Assembly: GCA_024404115.1 (NCBI GenBank)
Contig: JAKSQM010000001.1
Coordinates: forward strand, 124,001 to 188,000
DNA: 64,000 nt
Direction of reading: 5' to 3'
From: Clostridia bacterium
Lineage (GTDB): Bacteria > Bacillota > Clostridia > Oscillospirales > Acutalibacteraceae
The number at the start of each line of letters is the position of its first letter. Positions within the stretch are counted from its first letter, which is position 1. A program made the position numbers and the translations under genes. Of the stretch, positions 8,110 through 16,691 are shown piece after piece. The notes beneath the pieces were generated by a model. The model saw only the letters and a list, made by a program, of their open reading frames with translations. It ran no database searches and was not told the origin of the DNA.

Positions 8110-8280
8110 CAATTTGTCGAGCATTCCTGTAGGGGATGGCGTCCTCGACATCCCGTAAATTGAGCTATCAGAGCTGAAAGGTGCTTGCATTAAGAGTAGA
8201 TTGCCACGGTTGCAAAGCAACCTCGCAATGACGTTGTTTTAGCTCGGTACAAATCAATTCGGGTGCGGGTGTCCCGCCCT
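8110..8280. repeat. Mosaic of palindromic intergenic repeats
   Basis: This gene-free stretch (8106-8451) holds a chain of inverted repeats. CAATTTGTCGAG (8110-8121) pairs with CTCGAC (8144-8149) and AAATTG (8157-8162), enclosing GGGATG/CATCCC. A second unit at 8200-8229 has ATTGC/GCAAT around GGTTGC-AAA-GCAACC. A third near 8255-8275 pairs a GGGTGCGGG-type arm with CCCGCCC. The second unit, 'attgccacgg...ctcgcaatgac', is of the kind scattered through many Firmicutes genomes. No open frame with a ribosome site is seen. Confidence 0.6.
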
Positions 8281-8310
8281 CAATTATTCATTATTCATTT
8301 GTTCAGTAAC

Positions 8311-8350
8311 ACCCGTTGAAAGGATTGTTCTTTTCAGCGGGTATTTTTTT
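8311..8350 (+). terminator. Intrinsic terminator
   Basis: ACCCGTTGAAA (8311-8321) pairs with TTTCAGCGGGT (8332-8342) with one wobble, followed by a run of seven T at 8344-8350. It ends the upstream operon and small membrane protein transcript. Confidence 0.75.
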
Positions 8351-8451
8351 ACCATATTAAGCATTTTTAAACATAGCCGTCTTTTATTTTTGTGTTGCAA
8401 TTAAGCGTGGACTTATGTTATATTTAGAATATACCAAACCTTGGAGGGCAT

Positions 8452-9060
8452 ATGAGAGTTATAAAACCCAATGAAAAAATCTCTAAAAAAGAGTTAAGAT
8501 ATTTTGCAAATATGGCAGGCAGGGCATATGTCAATGACCCTGTTCATTCCTATGCTACAAAAAATCCCGAAAGGCGGGTGCGTTTCGTTTCTCATTTTAT
8601 GATGGAAAGACTCAACACCTCCAACGGCGAGGATTATATTTATATTGATGACGAAAACAGGGGCATCTGCGTGTGGCGAAAGGCACACAACGAATATGGC
8701 GTGATGGACTTCCTCCGCTGTGCCGACTGGCTTTATCTTTACTGGTTCTGGCCAAATACTCTGCGCACTCTCAAAGCCTACAGCTACCTTGATGTTAAGG
8801 TGTTTGACGAGGATACATGGATTATTTCACCTGTTTTTGTTGACCCGAAATATCAGAATCAGGGCATTGCCACCGCTCTTATAAAGCAGGGAATAGCCGA
8901 CCTTGCACCGCTTGGTTATAAGTTCGGTCTTGAAGCGCAGGACGAAAACAATGTGAAATATTACGAAAAGCTTGGATTTAAAACAATCCAGCACGATTAT
9001 TATGAAAAAATCAACATTCATCACTATTATATGGTCTATGACCCGAAGGAAAGCGAATAA
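8452..9060 (+). CDS. GNAT family N-acetyltransferase
   Basis: 202 residues, start after CTTGGAGGGC. The acetyl-CoA binding motif is at about residues 126-145 (FVDPKYQNQGIATALIKQ), followed by YYEKLGF, the usual C-terminal GNAT strand-helix. The aromatic-rich middle (DWLYLYWFWPN) is typical of a GNAT subgroup with unknown acceptors. Its stop is immediately followed by the start of the metallo-beta-lactamase gene, so the two are one transcript ending at the hairpin at 9859. Confidence 0.85.
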   Translation: MRVIKPNEKISKKELRYFANMAGRAYVNDPVHSYATKNPERRVRFVSHFMMERLNTSNGEDYIYIDDENRGICVWRKAHNEYGVMDFLRCADWLYLYWFWPNTLRTLKAYSYLDVKVFDEDTWIISPVFVDPKYQNQGIATALIKQGIADLAPLGYKFGLEAQDENNVKYYEKLGFKTIQHDYYEKINIHHYYMVYDPKESE

Positions 9061-9852
9061 ATGAAAATCACAACTCTTGCTGAAAACACAACCAATGGCG
9101 CACTGAAAAGCGTTCACGGACTCTCTTTTTATATCAAAACAAGAAAGCACAAAATTCTTTTTGATTTAGGCCCCGACAACACTCTTTTTGAAAACGCAGA
9201 GAAGAAAAATATTGATTTAAGAAGCGTTGACACGGTTATAATTTCTCACGGACACAATGACCATGGCGGCGCATTAAAGCAATTTTTGCAGGTGAATAAC
9301 CACGCAAAGGTTTATATTCAACGCTCCGCCTTTGAGCAACATTTTGCAAAGGTGCTGTTTTTAAAAATCAGCGTTGGCCTTGACGCTTCTTTAATGGATA
9401 ACCCCAATGTGGTTTTGCTTGACGGCAACACAAAAATTGACGATGAGCTTTATCTTTTCACTGCCGATACAAAAGGCAAGTTCCGCTCCAAAGCAAACGA
9501 TAACCTTTATACAAAGAGCGGACTTGACGATTTCAGCCACGAGCAGAGCCTTTTAATCACCGAAAACAAAAATGTGCTGATTATGGGTTGCGGTCATTCG
9601 GGTGTTGTGAATATCCTTGAAAAGTTGAGCGTTCACCCTGATTATTGCCTTGGCGGATTTCATCTTTTTAACCCTGTAAACAAAAAGACAGTGCCTCAAA
9701 ACCAGTTGGATTTTGTTGCAGATGAGCTGAAAGAATACGGTGATGTTTCTTTTTATACCTGCCACTGCACAGGGCAGAAAGCCTATGAATATCTTAATAA
9801 ATCCCACAAAAAAATAAAATATATCTCTTGCGGAGATGAACTTACAATTTAA
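9061..9852 (+). CDS. Metallo-beta-lactamase fold hydrolase
   Basis: 263 residues; starts on the base after the GNAT stop. The metal motif HGHNDHGG is at about residues 63-70, with MGCGHSG (about 177) and CHCTG near the C terminus completing the expected metal ligands. The layout, with a VDTVIISHGH strand and a late CGHSG, matches the family often annotated as dihydropterin/beta-ribofuranosylaminobenzene phosphate synthase-like. True substrate unknown. Cotranscribed with the GNAT gene. Confidence 0.85.
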   Translation: MKITTLAENTTNGALKSVHGLSFYIKTRKHKILFDLGPDNTLFENAEKKNIDLRSVDTVIISHGHNDHGGALKQFLQVNNHAKVYIQRSAFEQHFAKVLFLKISVGLDASLMDNPNVVLLDGNTKIDDELYLFTADTKGKFRSKANDNLYTKSGLDDFSHEQSLLITENKNVLIMGCGHSGVVNILEKLSVHPDYCLGGFHLFNPVNKKTVPQNQLDFVADELKEYGDVSFYTCHCTGQKAYEYLNKSHKKIKYISCGDELTI

Positions 9853-9858
9853 TTTAAC

Positions 9859-9898
9859 AGACGGCTGTGAAGATTTCTCTTTTCATAGCCGTCTTTTT
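9859..9898 (+). terminator. Intrinsic terminator of the GNAT-MBL operon
   Basis: AGACGGCTGTGAA (9859-9871) pairs with TTCATAGCCGTCT (9882-9894) with one wobble, followed by TTTT. Confidence 0.85.
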
Positions 9899-9932
9899 GT
9901 ATGATTTTTGCTATTGTGTAATAGATTGACTC

Positions 9933-9961
9933 TTGACAACAGAACAAATGTTCGGTATAAT
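9933..9961 (+). promoter_or_regulatory. Promoter of the Y-family polymerase operon
   Basis: Perfect TTGACA (9933-9938) and TATAAT (9956-9961) hexamers with a 17-base spacer. The spacer contains a LexA palindrome. The same arrangement recurs at 43891-43919. Confidence 0.85.
9942..9953. promoter_or_regulatory. LexA (SOS) operator
   Basis: GAACAAATGTTC with flanking A and G fits the Gram-positive SOS box CGAAC-N4-GTTCG. It lies between the -35 and -10 hexamers, where LexA binding would block polymerase. The exact reverse complement is present at 43902. Confidence 0.85.
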
Positions 9962-9989
9962 AATGTTAATCTTTCAAGGCGGTGATAAA

Positions 9990-11495
9990 ATGACCGAAAA
10001 ATCTTATATCGCCATAGATTTAAAATCCTTTTATGCCTCTGTTGAATGTGTTGAAAGGGGACTTGACCCCCTTGGTGTCAACCTTGTTGTGGCAGATGAA
10101 AGCCGAACAGATAAAACCATCTGCCTTGCAGTTTCGCCGTCTTTAAAAAAATACGGCATCCCGGGCAGGGCGAGGCTTTTTGAGGTGAAGCAAAAGGTGC
10201 GTGAAGTCAACGGCTTCCGCAGGATGAATGCCCCGAAAAAGAAGCTGGAGGGCGAATCCTACTACGCAGAGGAGCTTGAAAAAAATTCTGCACTGAGCCT
10301 GTCTTTTATAGCGGCTACCCCTCGAATGAAGCTTTATATGGATTACAGCACACGAATTTATGATATTTACCTTAAATATATCGCACCCGAAGATATTCAC
10401 GTTTACTCAATTGACGAGGTGTTTATTGACGCAACGCCTTATCTCAATATTTATAAATGCACCGCAAAAGAGCTGGCAATGAAAATGATTCGCCAGGTGC
10501 TAAAAGAAACGGGTATAACCGCCACCGCAGGCATTGGCACAAATCTTTACCTTTGCAAAATCGCAATGGATATTGTTGCAAAGCACTGCGAGCCTGACGA
10601 AAACGGTGTCCGCATTGCAGAGCTTGACGAAATGAGCTACCGCCGACTTTTGTGGGATCATCGACCGCTTACGGATTTCTGGCGCATAGGCAGGGGATAC
10701 CAGAAAAAGCTGGAGGAATACGGACTTTATACAATGGGCGATATTGCCCGTTGCTCCTGCGGAAAGCCAAATGAATTTTATAACGAAGAGCTGCTTTATA
10801 AGCTCTTTGGCGTCAATGCAGAGCTTCTTATTGACCACACATGGGGATGGGAGCCCTGCACCATGGAAGAAATTAAAAGCTACCGCCCTCAAAGCAACTC
10901 TATCAGCTCAGGGCAGGTGCTTTCGTGCCCTTATGAATTTGAAAAAGCGAGGCTGATTGTCCGTGAAATGACGGAGCTTCTTGCCCTTGACCTTGTTGAA
11001 AAGCGACTTACAACAAATCAGCTGGTGCTGACAATCGGCTACGATGTGGAGAGCCTTAAAAATCCAAATATAAAAGATAAATATAAGGGCGAAATCACAA
11101 CCGATTTTTATGGCAGAAAGGTGCCGAAGCACGCACATGGTACAGCAAAGCTTAAAAGCACCACATCATCGTCAAAAATAATCGTCAATGCGGTGATGGA
11201 TTTATTTGACCGAGTGGTGGATAGCAACCTGCTTGTGAAGCGTGTTTGCGTGGCGGCAGGCAAGGTTGAAAATTTTAAAAATGAAACAGGCGAATATGAA
11301 CAGCTTGATTTTTTTACAGATTATAAAAAGAAAGAAGCAGAGGAAAAAGCGCTGAAAAAGGAGCGTGAGCTTCAGCTTGCCATTTTGCGAATGGAAAGAA
11401 AATACGGCAAAAACGCAGTTATAAAAGGAATGAATCTGTTGGAGGGAGCAACGACAATTGAGCGCAATGCGCAGGTGGGTGGACACAAAGCATAA
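9990..11495 (+). CDS. Y-family DNA polymerase (UmuC/ImpB/MucB/SamB type)
   Basis: 501 residues from the ATG at 9990, preceded by AAGGCGGTGAT. An in-frame ATG at 9933 overlaps the promoter and is rejected. Catalytic motifs are AIDLKSFYASVE near the start (first metal Asp and steric residues) and YSIDEVFID (about 136-144, the SIDE motif). GIGTNLYLCKIAMD (about 180) and the little-finger region follow, with a basic coiled C-terminal tail. This is the translesion polymerase class related to Bacillus UvrX/YqjW. It is the first gene of a LexA-controlled operon with a YolD-like partner downstream, so error-prone repair during DNA damage is strongly supported. Confidence 0.92.
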   Translation: MTEKSYIAIDLKSFYASVECVERGLDPLGVNLVVADESRTDKTICLAVSPSLKKYGIPGRARLFEVKQKVREVNGFRRMNAPKKKLEGESYYAEELEKNSALSLSFIAATPRMKLYMDYSTRIYDIYLKYIAPEDIHVYSIDEVFIDATPYLNIYKCTAKELAMKMIRQVLKETGITATAGIGTNLYLCKIAMDIVAKHCEPDENGVRIAELDEMSYRRLLWDHRPLTDFWRIGRGYQKKLEEYGLYTMGDIARCSCGKPNEFYNEELLYKLFGVNAELLIDHTWGWEPCTMEEIKSYRPQSNSISSGQVLSCPYEFEKARLIVREMTELLALDLVEKRLTTNQLVLTIGYDVESLKNPNIKDKYKGEITTDFYGRKVPKHAHGTAKLKSTTSSSKIIVNAVMDLFDRVVDSNLLVKRVCVAAGKVENFKNETGEYEQLDFFTDYKKKEAEEKALKKERELQLAILRMERKYGKNAVIKGMNLLEGATTIERNAQVGGHKA

Positions 11496-11506
11496 GGAGG
11501 ATTTTT

Positions 11507-11917
11507 ATGAGCAAATATGATGATATTATAAATCTGCCCCACCATATTTCAAGCGAAAGACCGCAGATGTCAAACTATGCAAGAGCCGCCCAGTTTGCGC
11601 CCTTTGCGGCGCTGACAGGCTATGACGATGAAATCAAAGAAACTGCAAGGCTCACCGATTGCAAGGCAGAAATTGACGAATATGTGAAGCAGGAGCTTAA
11701 CAGAAAGCTGTTGCAGATTAAAGAAAAAATCGGTGAAAATCCGCTGGTGGAGTTGACATATTATGTACCGTACCAGTGGAAGTCGGGTGGAAAATATATA
11801 ACAAAAAAATTCAAAATCAAAAAGATTGATGAGCTTCAGAAAGTTATCATCTGCGAGGGCGAAACGGAAATTCCCATAGACGATATTTACGAAATAAACG
11901 GAGAATTTGAAATATAA
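11507..11917 (+). CDS. YolD-like protein partnered with the Y-family polymerase
   Basis: 136 residues; ATAAGGAGG precedes the ATG. The N terminus contains YDDIINLPHH, RPQMSNYARAAQFAPF and AALTGYDDEI, the pattern of the YolD-like family that almost always follows UvrX-type polymerases. The rest is a small beta-rich domain. It starts 11 bases after the polymerase stop and shares its SOS promoter. In Bacillus such proteins are thought to assist or restrain the polymerase; the mechanism here is unknown. Confidence 0.75.
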   Translation: MSKYDDIINLPHHISSERPQMSNYARAAQFAPFAALTGYDDEIKETARLTDCKAEIDEYVKQELNRKLLQIKEKIGENPLVELTYYVPYQWKSGGKYITKKFKIKKIDELQKVIICEGETEIPIDDIYEINGEFEI

Positions 11918-11976
11918 CTTGATTTTATGCTGGCTGTGCTTTATTATTAAATTAAGAAAAAATTCGGAGGTAATTT

Positions 11977-13731
11977 ATGTCTAAATTTGAATATAAAGGC
12001 AACAGCTTTTTTCTTGACGATAAAGAGTACACTATAATTTCAGGTGCAATGCACTATTTCCGCATCCCCCGTCAGTATTGGAGAGACAGACTTCAGAAGC
12101 TGAAAGAGTGCGGCTTCAACACACTTGAAACATACACCTGCTGGAATCTTCACGAGCCGCAGGAGGGTGTATTTGACTTTTCGGGTATGCTTGACCTTGA
12201 AGCGTATATCGACATTGCCGCTGAGCTTGGACTTAATGTAATTCTTCGTCCAGGCCCCTATATCTGCGCTGAATGGGAGTTTGGCGGCTTGCCTGCGTGG
12301 CTTCTCAATTATAAAGATATGGACATCCGCTGCAATGACGAGGTGTTTATTTCAAAGGTTGAGCGTTATTATAAAGAGCTTCTGCGCCGTGTTGTGCCGA
12401 GGCTTTGCACCAATGGCGGCAACATCATTATGATGCAGATTGAAAATGAATACGGCAGCTACGGCAACGACCACGAATATATGCAGAAAATTGCCGATAT
12501 TTATATTGAAAACGGTGTTGACTGCCAGCTTTATACCTCAGACGGTGCCAGCTATTCAATGCTCTCTGGCGGAACATTACCGCAGTATCCCTGTGTTGCA
12601 AATTTCGGCTCAAGACCCGAGGAGAATTTCAGAGTTTTAGAGGATTTCAGACCAAATCAGCCTAAAATGTGCGGTGAATACTGGTGCGGATGGTTTGACC
12701 ACTGGTATGAGGAACACCATGTTCGTGATGCAAAAGAACTTGCAGGTCTTTTTAAAGATATGATTGATGCAGGCGCTTCGTTGAATTTCTATATGTTCCA
12801 CGGTGGCACTAATTTCGGCTTTATGAATGGTGCAAATTATTATGATGTTTATGAGCCGACCATAACAAGCTACGACTACAATGCGCTCCTTTCAGAGGCA
12901 GGCGACCTGACCCCTGCATATTATGAGGTGCGCAAAATGATTGAAAATCTCAATGGCGAAAAACTGCCTCAGCTGACAGTTAAAAATTCAGAAAAAGCGT
13001 CATACGGCAAGCTGACCCTTTCAGAGCGTTGCTCTGTTTTTGATGCACTTTCAAAAATTTCTGCTCCTGTTCACACTGCTGCACCAAAATTTATGGAGGA
13101 TATAGGTCAGTATTACGGCTACACAATGTATTCCACCACGCTTACAGGCCCTATTGATAAAAAGGAGCTTAAATTTGACGCTGTGCACGATAGAGCCGTG
13201 GTTTATCTTGACGGCAAGTATCAGGGCACTTTTGAGCGTTCACGCCGTGCAGACAAAATTGAAATCGGTCTTGGCAAGGGCGAAACAGCTCGCCTTGACA
13301 TTCTTTGCGAAAATATGGGCAGAGTGAATTACGGCCCAAAAATTATGGATAGAAAAGGCATCCGTGGTGTCCGCTTTGATTTAGGCTATCACTTCGGCTG
13401 GGATATGTATCCGCTTCCGATGACCGACCTTTCAGCTATTCAGTTTAAGGCAGAGTCTGGCGAAACAGACACAGCCTCATTTTTCAGAGGATATCTTGAT
13501 ATTGAGGACGAGCCAAAGGATACATTCATCCGCCTTGACGGCTTCCACAAGGGATTTGTTGTAGTCAACGGATTTAACCTCGGCAGATATTTCAATGATG
13601 CAGGTCCGCAGAAAACTCTATATTGCCCTGCACCAATGCTCAAAAAAGGCAAAAACGAAATCATCGTATTCGAATCCGACTCCGTTCAGAATGAAACAAT
13701 TGAGTTTACTGATACACCAGAATTAGGATAA
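11977..13731 (+). CDS. Glycoside hydrolase family 35 beta-galactosidase
   Basis: 584 residues, intracellular (no signal peptide), start after TTCGGAGG. The TIM barrel contains SGAMHYFRIPRQYW, RPGPYICAEWEFGG, the acid/base motif QIENEYGSYG (about 153-162) and the nucleophile region GEYWCGWFDHW (about 231-241); YMFHGGTNFGFMNG follows. C-terminal beta-sandwich domains include FVVVNGFNLGRYF. GH35 enzymes release terminal beta-galactose from oligosaccharides. Cytoplasmic location implies imported sugars. It is monocistronic, with the terminator at 13739. Confidence 0.92.
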   Translation: MSKFEYKGNSFFLDDKEYTIISGAMHYFRIPRQYWRDRLQKLKECGFNTLETYTCWNLHEPQEGVFDFSGMLDLEAYIDIAAELGLNVILRPGPYICAEWEFGGLPAWLLNYKDMDIRCNDEVFISKVERYYKELLRRVVPRLCTNGGNIIMMQIENEYGSYGNDHEYMQKIADIYIENGVDCQLYTSDGASYSMLSGGTLPQYPCVANFGSRPEENFRVLEDFRPNQPKMCGEYWCGWFDHWYEEHHVRDAKELAGLFKDMIDAGASLNFYMFHGGTNFGFMNGANYYDVYEPTITSYDYNALLSEAGDLTPAYYEVRKMIENLNGEKLPQLTVKNSEKASYGKLTLSERCSVFDALSKISAPVHTAAPKFMEDIGQYYGYTMYSTTLTGPIDKKELKFDAVHDRAVVYLDGKYQGTFERSRRADKIEIGLGKGETARLDILCENMGRVNYGPKIMDRKGIRGVRFDLGYHFGWDMYPLPMTDLSAIQFKAESGETDTASFFRGYLDIEDEPKDTFIRLDGFHKGFVVVNGFNLGRYFNDAGPQKTLYCPAPMLKKGKNEIIVFESDSVQNETIEFTDTPELG

Positions 13732-13738
13732 AAAAATT

Positions 13739-13767
13739 CCCCCACAGTTGCGAGGCTGTGGGGTTTA
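13739..13767 (+). terminator. Terminator of the GH35 gene
   Basis: CCCCACAG (13740-13747) pairs with CTGTGGGG (13756-13763), followed by a short T-rich stretch. Confidence 0.65.
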
Positions 13768-13776
13768 TACTGCAAT

Positions 13777-13808
13777 AAAAAAGCACCCTGTTCTCAGAGT
13801 GCTTTTAT
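13777..13808 (-). terminator. Terminator of the SpoIID-like gene
   Basis: AAAAGCAC (13779-13786) pairs with GTGCTTTT (13799-13806). Read on the minus strand the stem is followed by TTTTTTATTG, so it ends the gene transcribed toward it from 15171. Confidence 0.7.
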
Positions 13809-13815
13809 TTATTCA

Positions 13816-15171
13816 TTACGGATTATATTTGATATTCAAGCAATGTGAGCGAACTCTGCTTGCACCGAATACCTGTGTTCTGATTGTGTCGCCCTTATAT
13901 GTCTTAGAGCCAAGCTTCATTGATGAAATATAACCTGTGTTTTCATCAACTGACTTATCGTGAACAACATTTGCAAACCATGTTGAGGGGTCGCCTGTGA
14001 GGGTAACACCTGTATTCTTCTGAATGATTGACTTCAATTCGTCAGCGGTGAATGTGTAAACACGCTTGCTGATACTGTCTGATTCAGGGGATTCTCTGCC
14101 GCCTGCAAGGTAAGCAGGTGAGGGACCGTAACCCCATGCGTTTTCAGATGAAGTTGTCTTATGACCAACGCTTGAGCAGTAAACTGTAAGAGCAGGCTTG
14201 CCTTCAAACTGAACATATTTGCCGAGAACCTCGTTCATTGCTCTGCCAACTGCTGTGCCTTCCCATTTGTAGGATGCTTTGAATTCGTGTGTGCCGGCAG
14301 GAACCTTGAAGTTATAATACTTAGCAAATGTGTAAATTGCAACCATAAGTGATTTTATGGATTCATATGATACATAGTCGCCTGTTTCAGCGTATGTAGC
14401 GCAGGCAATGTACTGTTTAAGTGAATATGTTGCGCCGCCAAATGTAACTGTTGAGGGCATATTAGTGTCGGTAACAATCTTAGTCTTATCACTGTGATAA
14501 TAGTGAAGAAGAATCTTGTCATATGTCCAGCCTTGCTCAGCGTAAGCAATTGCGCCAGTCTGGCTCATTCCAACACCATGACCGAAGCCGTAGCAGGTGA
14601 TTGTGAATGTGCCTGATTTGCCTGTTGGCTCATCCTGCTTAATGGGGTTCTTTGAAATATACTGGAGGCTTACCCAGCCCGACTGACCTGCATATGTTGT
14701 TTTGCCCCAGCCGTTGCTCTCGTTAGTGATTGTGAGCTTTGTGGTGTAGGGGATGTTTGCAAGAATAGTTGAATTTGTGTTTGTTTCAGAGCGAAGTCTT
14801 AATGAAGGCTCTGCTGTAACATAACCAGTGTACGGCTTGAAATCTGTGGGAGTTTCGGGAGTGGTAGGCTTTTCAGGGAAAGAGGTTTTGATGCCCGTAA
14901 CAACAAGAAGAATTTCAAGTGCATCCGTGGAGTTGATTGCCCCGTCCCAGTTTACATCAGCAACCTTCTGCATATCTGCTGAAAGGGTGATAAGTGATAC
15001 TGAATGTTGAAGAACACTCAATGCGTCAGCGGAGTTGAGGTTACCGTCTCCGTTAACATCACCCATTGCGGTAGCCGCCGCAGAATGAAGCATCAGCGGA
15101 CATATAAGCACCACAATTGCAAGCAAAAATGAGATTGCTCTTTTCAGTAATTTGGATTTATAGACTGTCAA
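13816..15171 (-). CDS. Secreted dockerin + SH3b + permuted SpoIID/LytB-like protein
   Basis: 451 residues from a TTG start with GGTGA upstream. Signal peptide at about residues 10-33 (FLLAIVVLICPLML). A type I dockerin-like pair follows: GDVNGDGNLNSADAL (about 37) and ADVNWDGAINSTDAL (about 67). An SH3b domain lies at about 113-178 (LRLRSETNTNSTIL, GWVSLQYI). The SpoIID-like region begins with GFGHGVGMSQTGA (about 197) and HYYHSD, and only later has YIACATYAETGD, SIKSLMVAIYTFAKYY and TVYCSSVGHKT. In ordinary SpoIID the GHGVGMSQ segment comes last, so the order here is circularly permuted. It is probably a peptidoglycan glycan-strand lytic enzyme held at the surface. No cohesin partner lies in the window. 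Confidence 0.8.
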   Translation of the reverse strand: MTVYKSKLLKRAISFLLAIVVLICPLMLHSAAATAMGDVNGDGNLNSADALSVLQHSVSLITLSADMQKVADVNWDGAINSTDALEILLVVTGIKTSFPEKPTTPETPTDFKPYTGYVTAEPSLRLRSETNTNSTILANIPYTTKLTITNESNGWGKTTYAGQSGWVSLQYISKNPIKQDEPTGKSGTFTITCYGFGHGVGMSQTGAIAYAEQGWTYDKILLHYYHSDKTKIVTDTNMPSTVTFGGATYSLKQYIACATYAETGDYVSYESIKSLMVAIYTFAKYYNFKVPAGTHEFKASYKWEGTAVGRAMNEVLGKYVQFEGKPALTVYCSSVGHKTTSSENAWGYGPSPAYLAGGRESPESDSISKRVYTFTADELKSIIQKNTGVTLTGDPSTWFANVVHDKSVDENTGYISSMKLGSKTYKGDTIRTQVFGASRVRSHCLNIKYNP

Positions 15172-15254
15172 AAAAATTCACCGTCCGTTCAAGTTTTACC
15201 TATACTTTTAATAATAATCAAAGAGATTATACACTTTTTGTAACGATTTGTCAA

Positions 15255-16286
15255 TTATGGTAAACATTTTTTTACAATTTCGGCTAAAAATTTTTTCTCA
15301 TCTGTGGCTGAAAGATAGACATTATCAAGGTTTTTCTTTAAATTATAAACACATTTCAATGTTTTGTTGGCTTCCGCAATAAGCTCAATATAAGCTTTTT
15401 TGCAAAATAATGCCCTCGATTTGATGCTTTTTTCAAAATCCTCCTTCATAAAACGGGTTTTTCTTATGCGTTTTGCGTTTTCAAAAGTAACAAAAGATGT
15501 TCTTTCGCAATAAATTCCATAAGAAATTTCGGGGATAATAATGTGCCGAATGGTTTTGCCGTCAAGAAAATCCAAAAATGAAATCACATCGTATCCGCAG
15601 CTGAGAGCATAGAGCCTTATTTTATCTGTAATCAGCGAAGCCGCCGCCATGGAAAAATCGTTGATAATGCTGATTCTGTCGCACATTCCGCTAAACTTTT
15701 CAAGGGGAAATTCGCAGCCGTTTGTGGTGAGAACATTCGCAAAATATTTTTTCTCCTTGCCGATTTTGCCCGTGGGGGGAGTGCCGTAGGTTTTCCACAG
15801 CTTAGCAGAAAATCGGTTGATTTTCGGGTGGTTCAGCGAGGTGGATTCAATCCTTTTGCAATCGTCTGCAATTCCCTTTGCGGCAGAGATGAACCCTGCA
15901 CACCTGCGCTCCTCCTTTTTTATTTCTTTTAATAAATCCAGCACCTCATCCCTGCGCTGATTTAAAATCTGCAAATTCTGATAAGCGTTCAGGTCAATTA
16001 TGGTGTCTGTTATGCCGTAGGTCTGCGGCTCAACGGGGTTTGGCGAGGTGCCGTCAACAATTGAAAATCCTTTTTCTGCACACAGAAGTGAAACGGGATT
16101 TTCATTGTAATCATACTCGATTTTGCATTCGCACGGTGTCGATTCCTGCACCTGTTTCATTATTTTATGTTTAAGCGAATCTGGATAGCCCTTAATAATG
16201 TATGTAAAATGGTTGTTTTGCTTTGGCTGATTTTTTAAATAAGTCAGCCCGTTTTTGGTATAAGCCTGTGAACAGAAAAAATTCAT
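15255..16286 (-). CDS. ATPase-like protein related to the PRK06851 family, P-loop degenerate
   Basis: 343 residues from the ATG at 16286, after GGGAGGT at eight bases; a longer frame to 16334 lacks a site. The pattern, with an N-terminal IIKGYPDSLKHKIMKQ strand-loop-helix, then CECKIEYDY and FSIVDGTSPNPVEPQ followed by DTIIDLNAYQN, matches the first half of a Bacillus/Clostridium ATPase family. In that family the first motif is a real GGPGTGKST Walker A and the second VDGTAPH. Here the glycines, Lys and Thr of Walker A are replaced, so nucleotide hydrolysis is doubtful. The family label is from memory. Function unknown; monocistronic. Confidence 0.55.
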   Translation of the reverse strand: MNFFCSQAYTKNGLTYLKNQPKQNNHFTYIIKGYPDSLKHKIMKQVQESTPCECKIEYDYNENPVSLLCAEKGFSIVDGTSPNPVEPQTYGITDTIIDLNAYQNLQILNQRRDEVLDLLKEIKKEERRCAGFISAAKGIADDCKRIESTSLNHPKINRFSAKLWKTYGTPPTGKIGKEKKYFANVLTTNGCEFPLEKFSGMCDRISIINDFSMAAASLITDKIRLYALSCGYDVISFLDFLDGKTIRHIIIPEISYGIYCERTSFVTFENAKRIRKTRFMKEDFEKSIKSRALFCKKAYIELIAEANKTLKCVYNLKKNLDNVYLSATDEKKFLAEIVKKCLP

Positions 16287-16413
16287 TGTCTGACCTCCCG
16301 TCTGCTGATATTTTATATTATTCAAAATGCACAAAAGAGTTACATAAAATATTGCACATTCTTCGTCAAGATGTTATTTTTATAATAAAATGTTCTAAAA
16401 AGACTATTTTCTA

Positions 16414-16442
16414 TTGATTTTTAAAATGTTTGGTGTTATTAT
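16414..16442 (+). promoter_or_regulatory. Candidate promoter of the 51-aa peptide gene
   Basis: TTGATT (16414-16419) and TATTAT (16437-16442) with a 17-base spacer, leaving a leader of about 70 bases. An alternative -35, TTGGAC at 16447, has no good -10 at proper distance. Confidence 0.4.
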
Positions 16443-16516
16443 TTTCTTGGACAAGCTTATGCTTCGTTCAGATACATATTGTATTCTAATCAAATCTTTG
16501 AAAGGAGAAAAACACA

Positions 16517-16672
16517 ATGGCAGACATTATCGCATTAGTAGAGAAACTTGTTGCTCTTATTCAGAGCGGCGATGTAGCAGCTATCCTTGACATGGTTAAG
16601 AGCTTTGACTTCACAGCTATCGTTGAAGCAGTTAAGGGCATCATCGCATCAATCACAGCTATCATTGGCTAA
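16517..16672 (+). CDS. 51-aa anionic amphipathic peptide, unknown (PSM-beta- or bacteriocin-like in shape)
   Basis: The ATG follows GAAAGGAG at eight bases and the frame ends at TAA 16670-16672. The product (MADIIALVEKLVALIQ at the start, IVEAVKGIIASITAIIG at the end) is almost wholly amphipathic helix, with 3 Lys against 6 Asp/Glu and no Cys. It has no signal peptide and no double-Gly leader. Codon use is richer in G/C-ending codons (ATC, GCT, GAC) than the AT-rich flanks, as in highly expressed genes. It stands alone between a promoter-like sequence and a very strong terminator. The shape recalls phenol-soluble modulin beta peptides and leaderless bacteriocins, but I see no clear homology to either and no immunity or export gene beside it. 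Confidence 0.7.
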   Translation: MADIIALVEKLVALIQSGDVAAILDMVKSFDFTAIVEAVKGIIASITAIIG

Positions 16673-16691
16673 TTGATTAACAAAAATTAAA

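Noticed and set aside
13816-15171. Evidence of a cellulosome
   Set aside because: A single dockerin-like pair is present, but no cohesin or scaffoldin is in the window.
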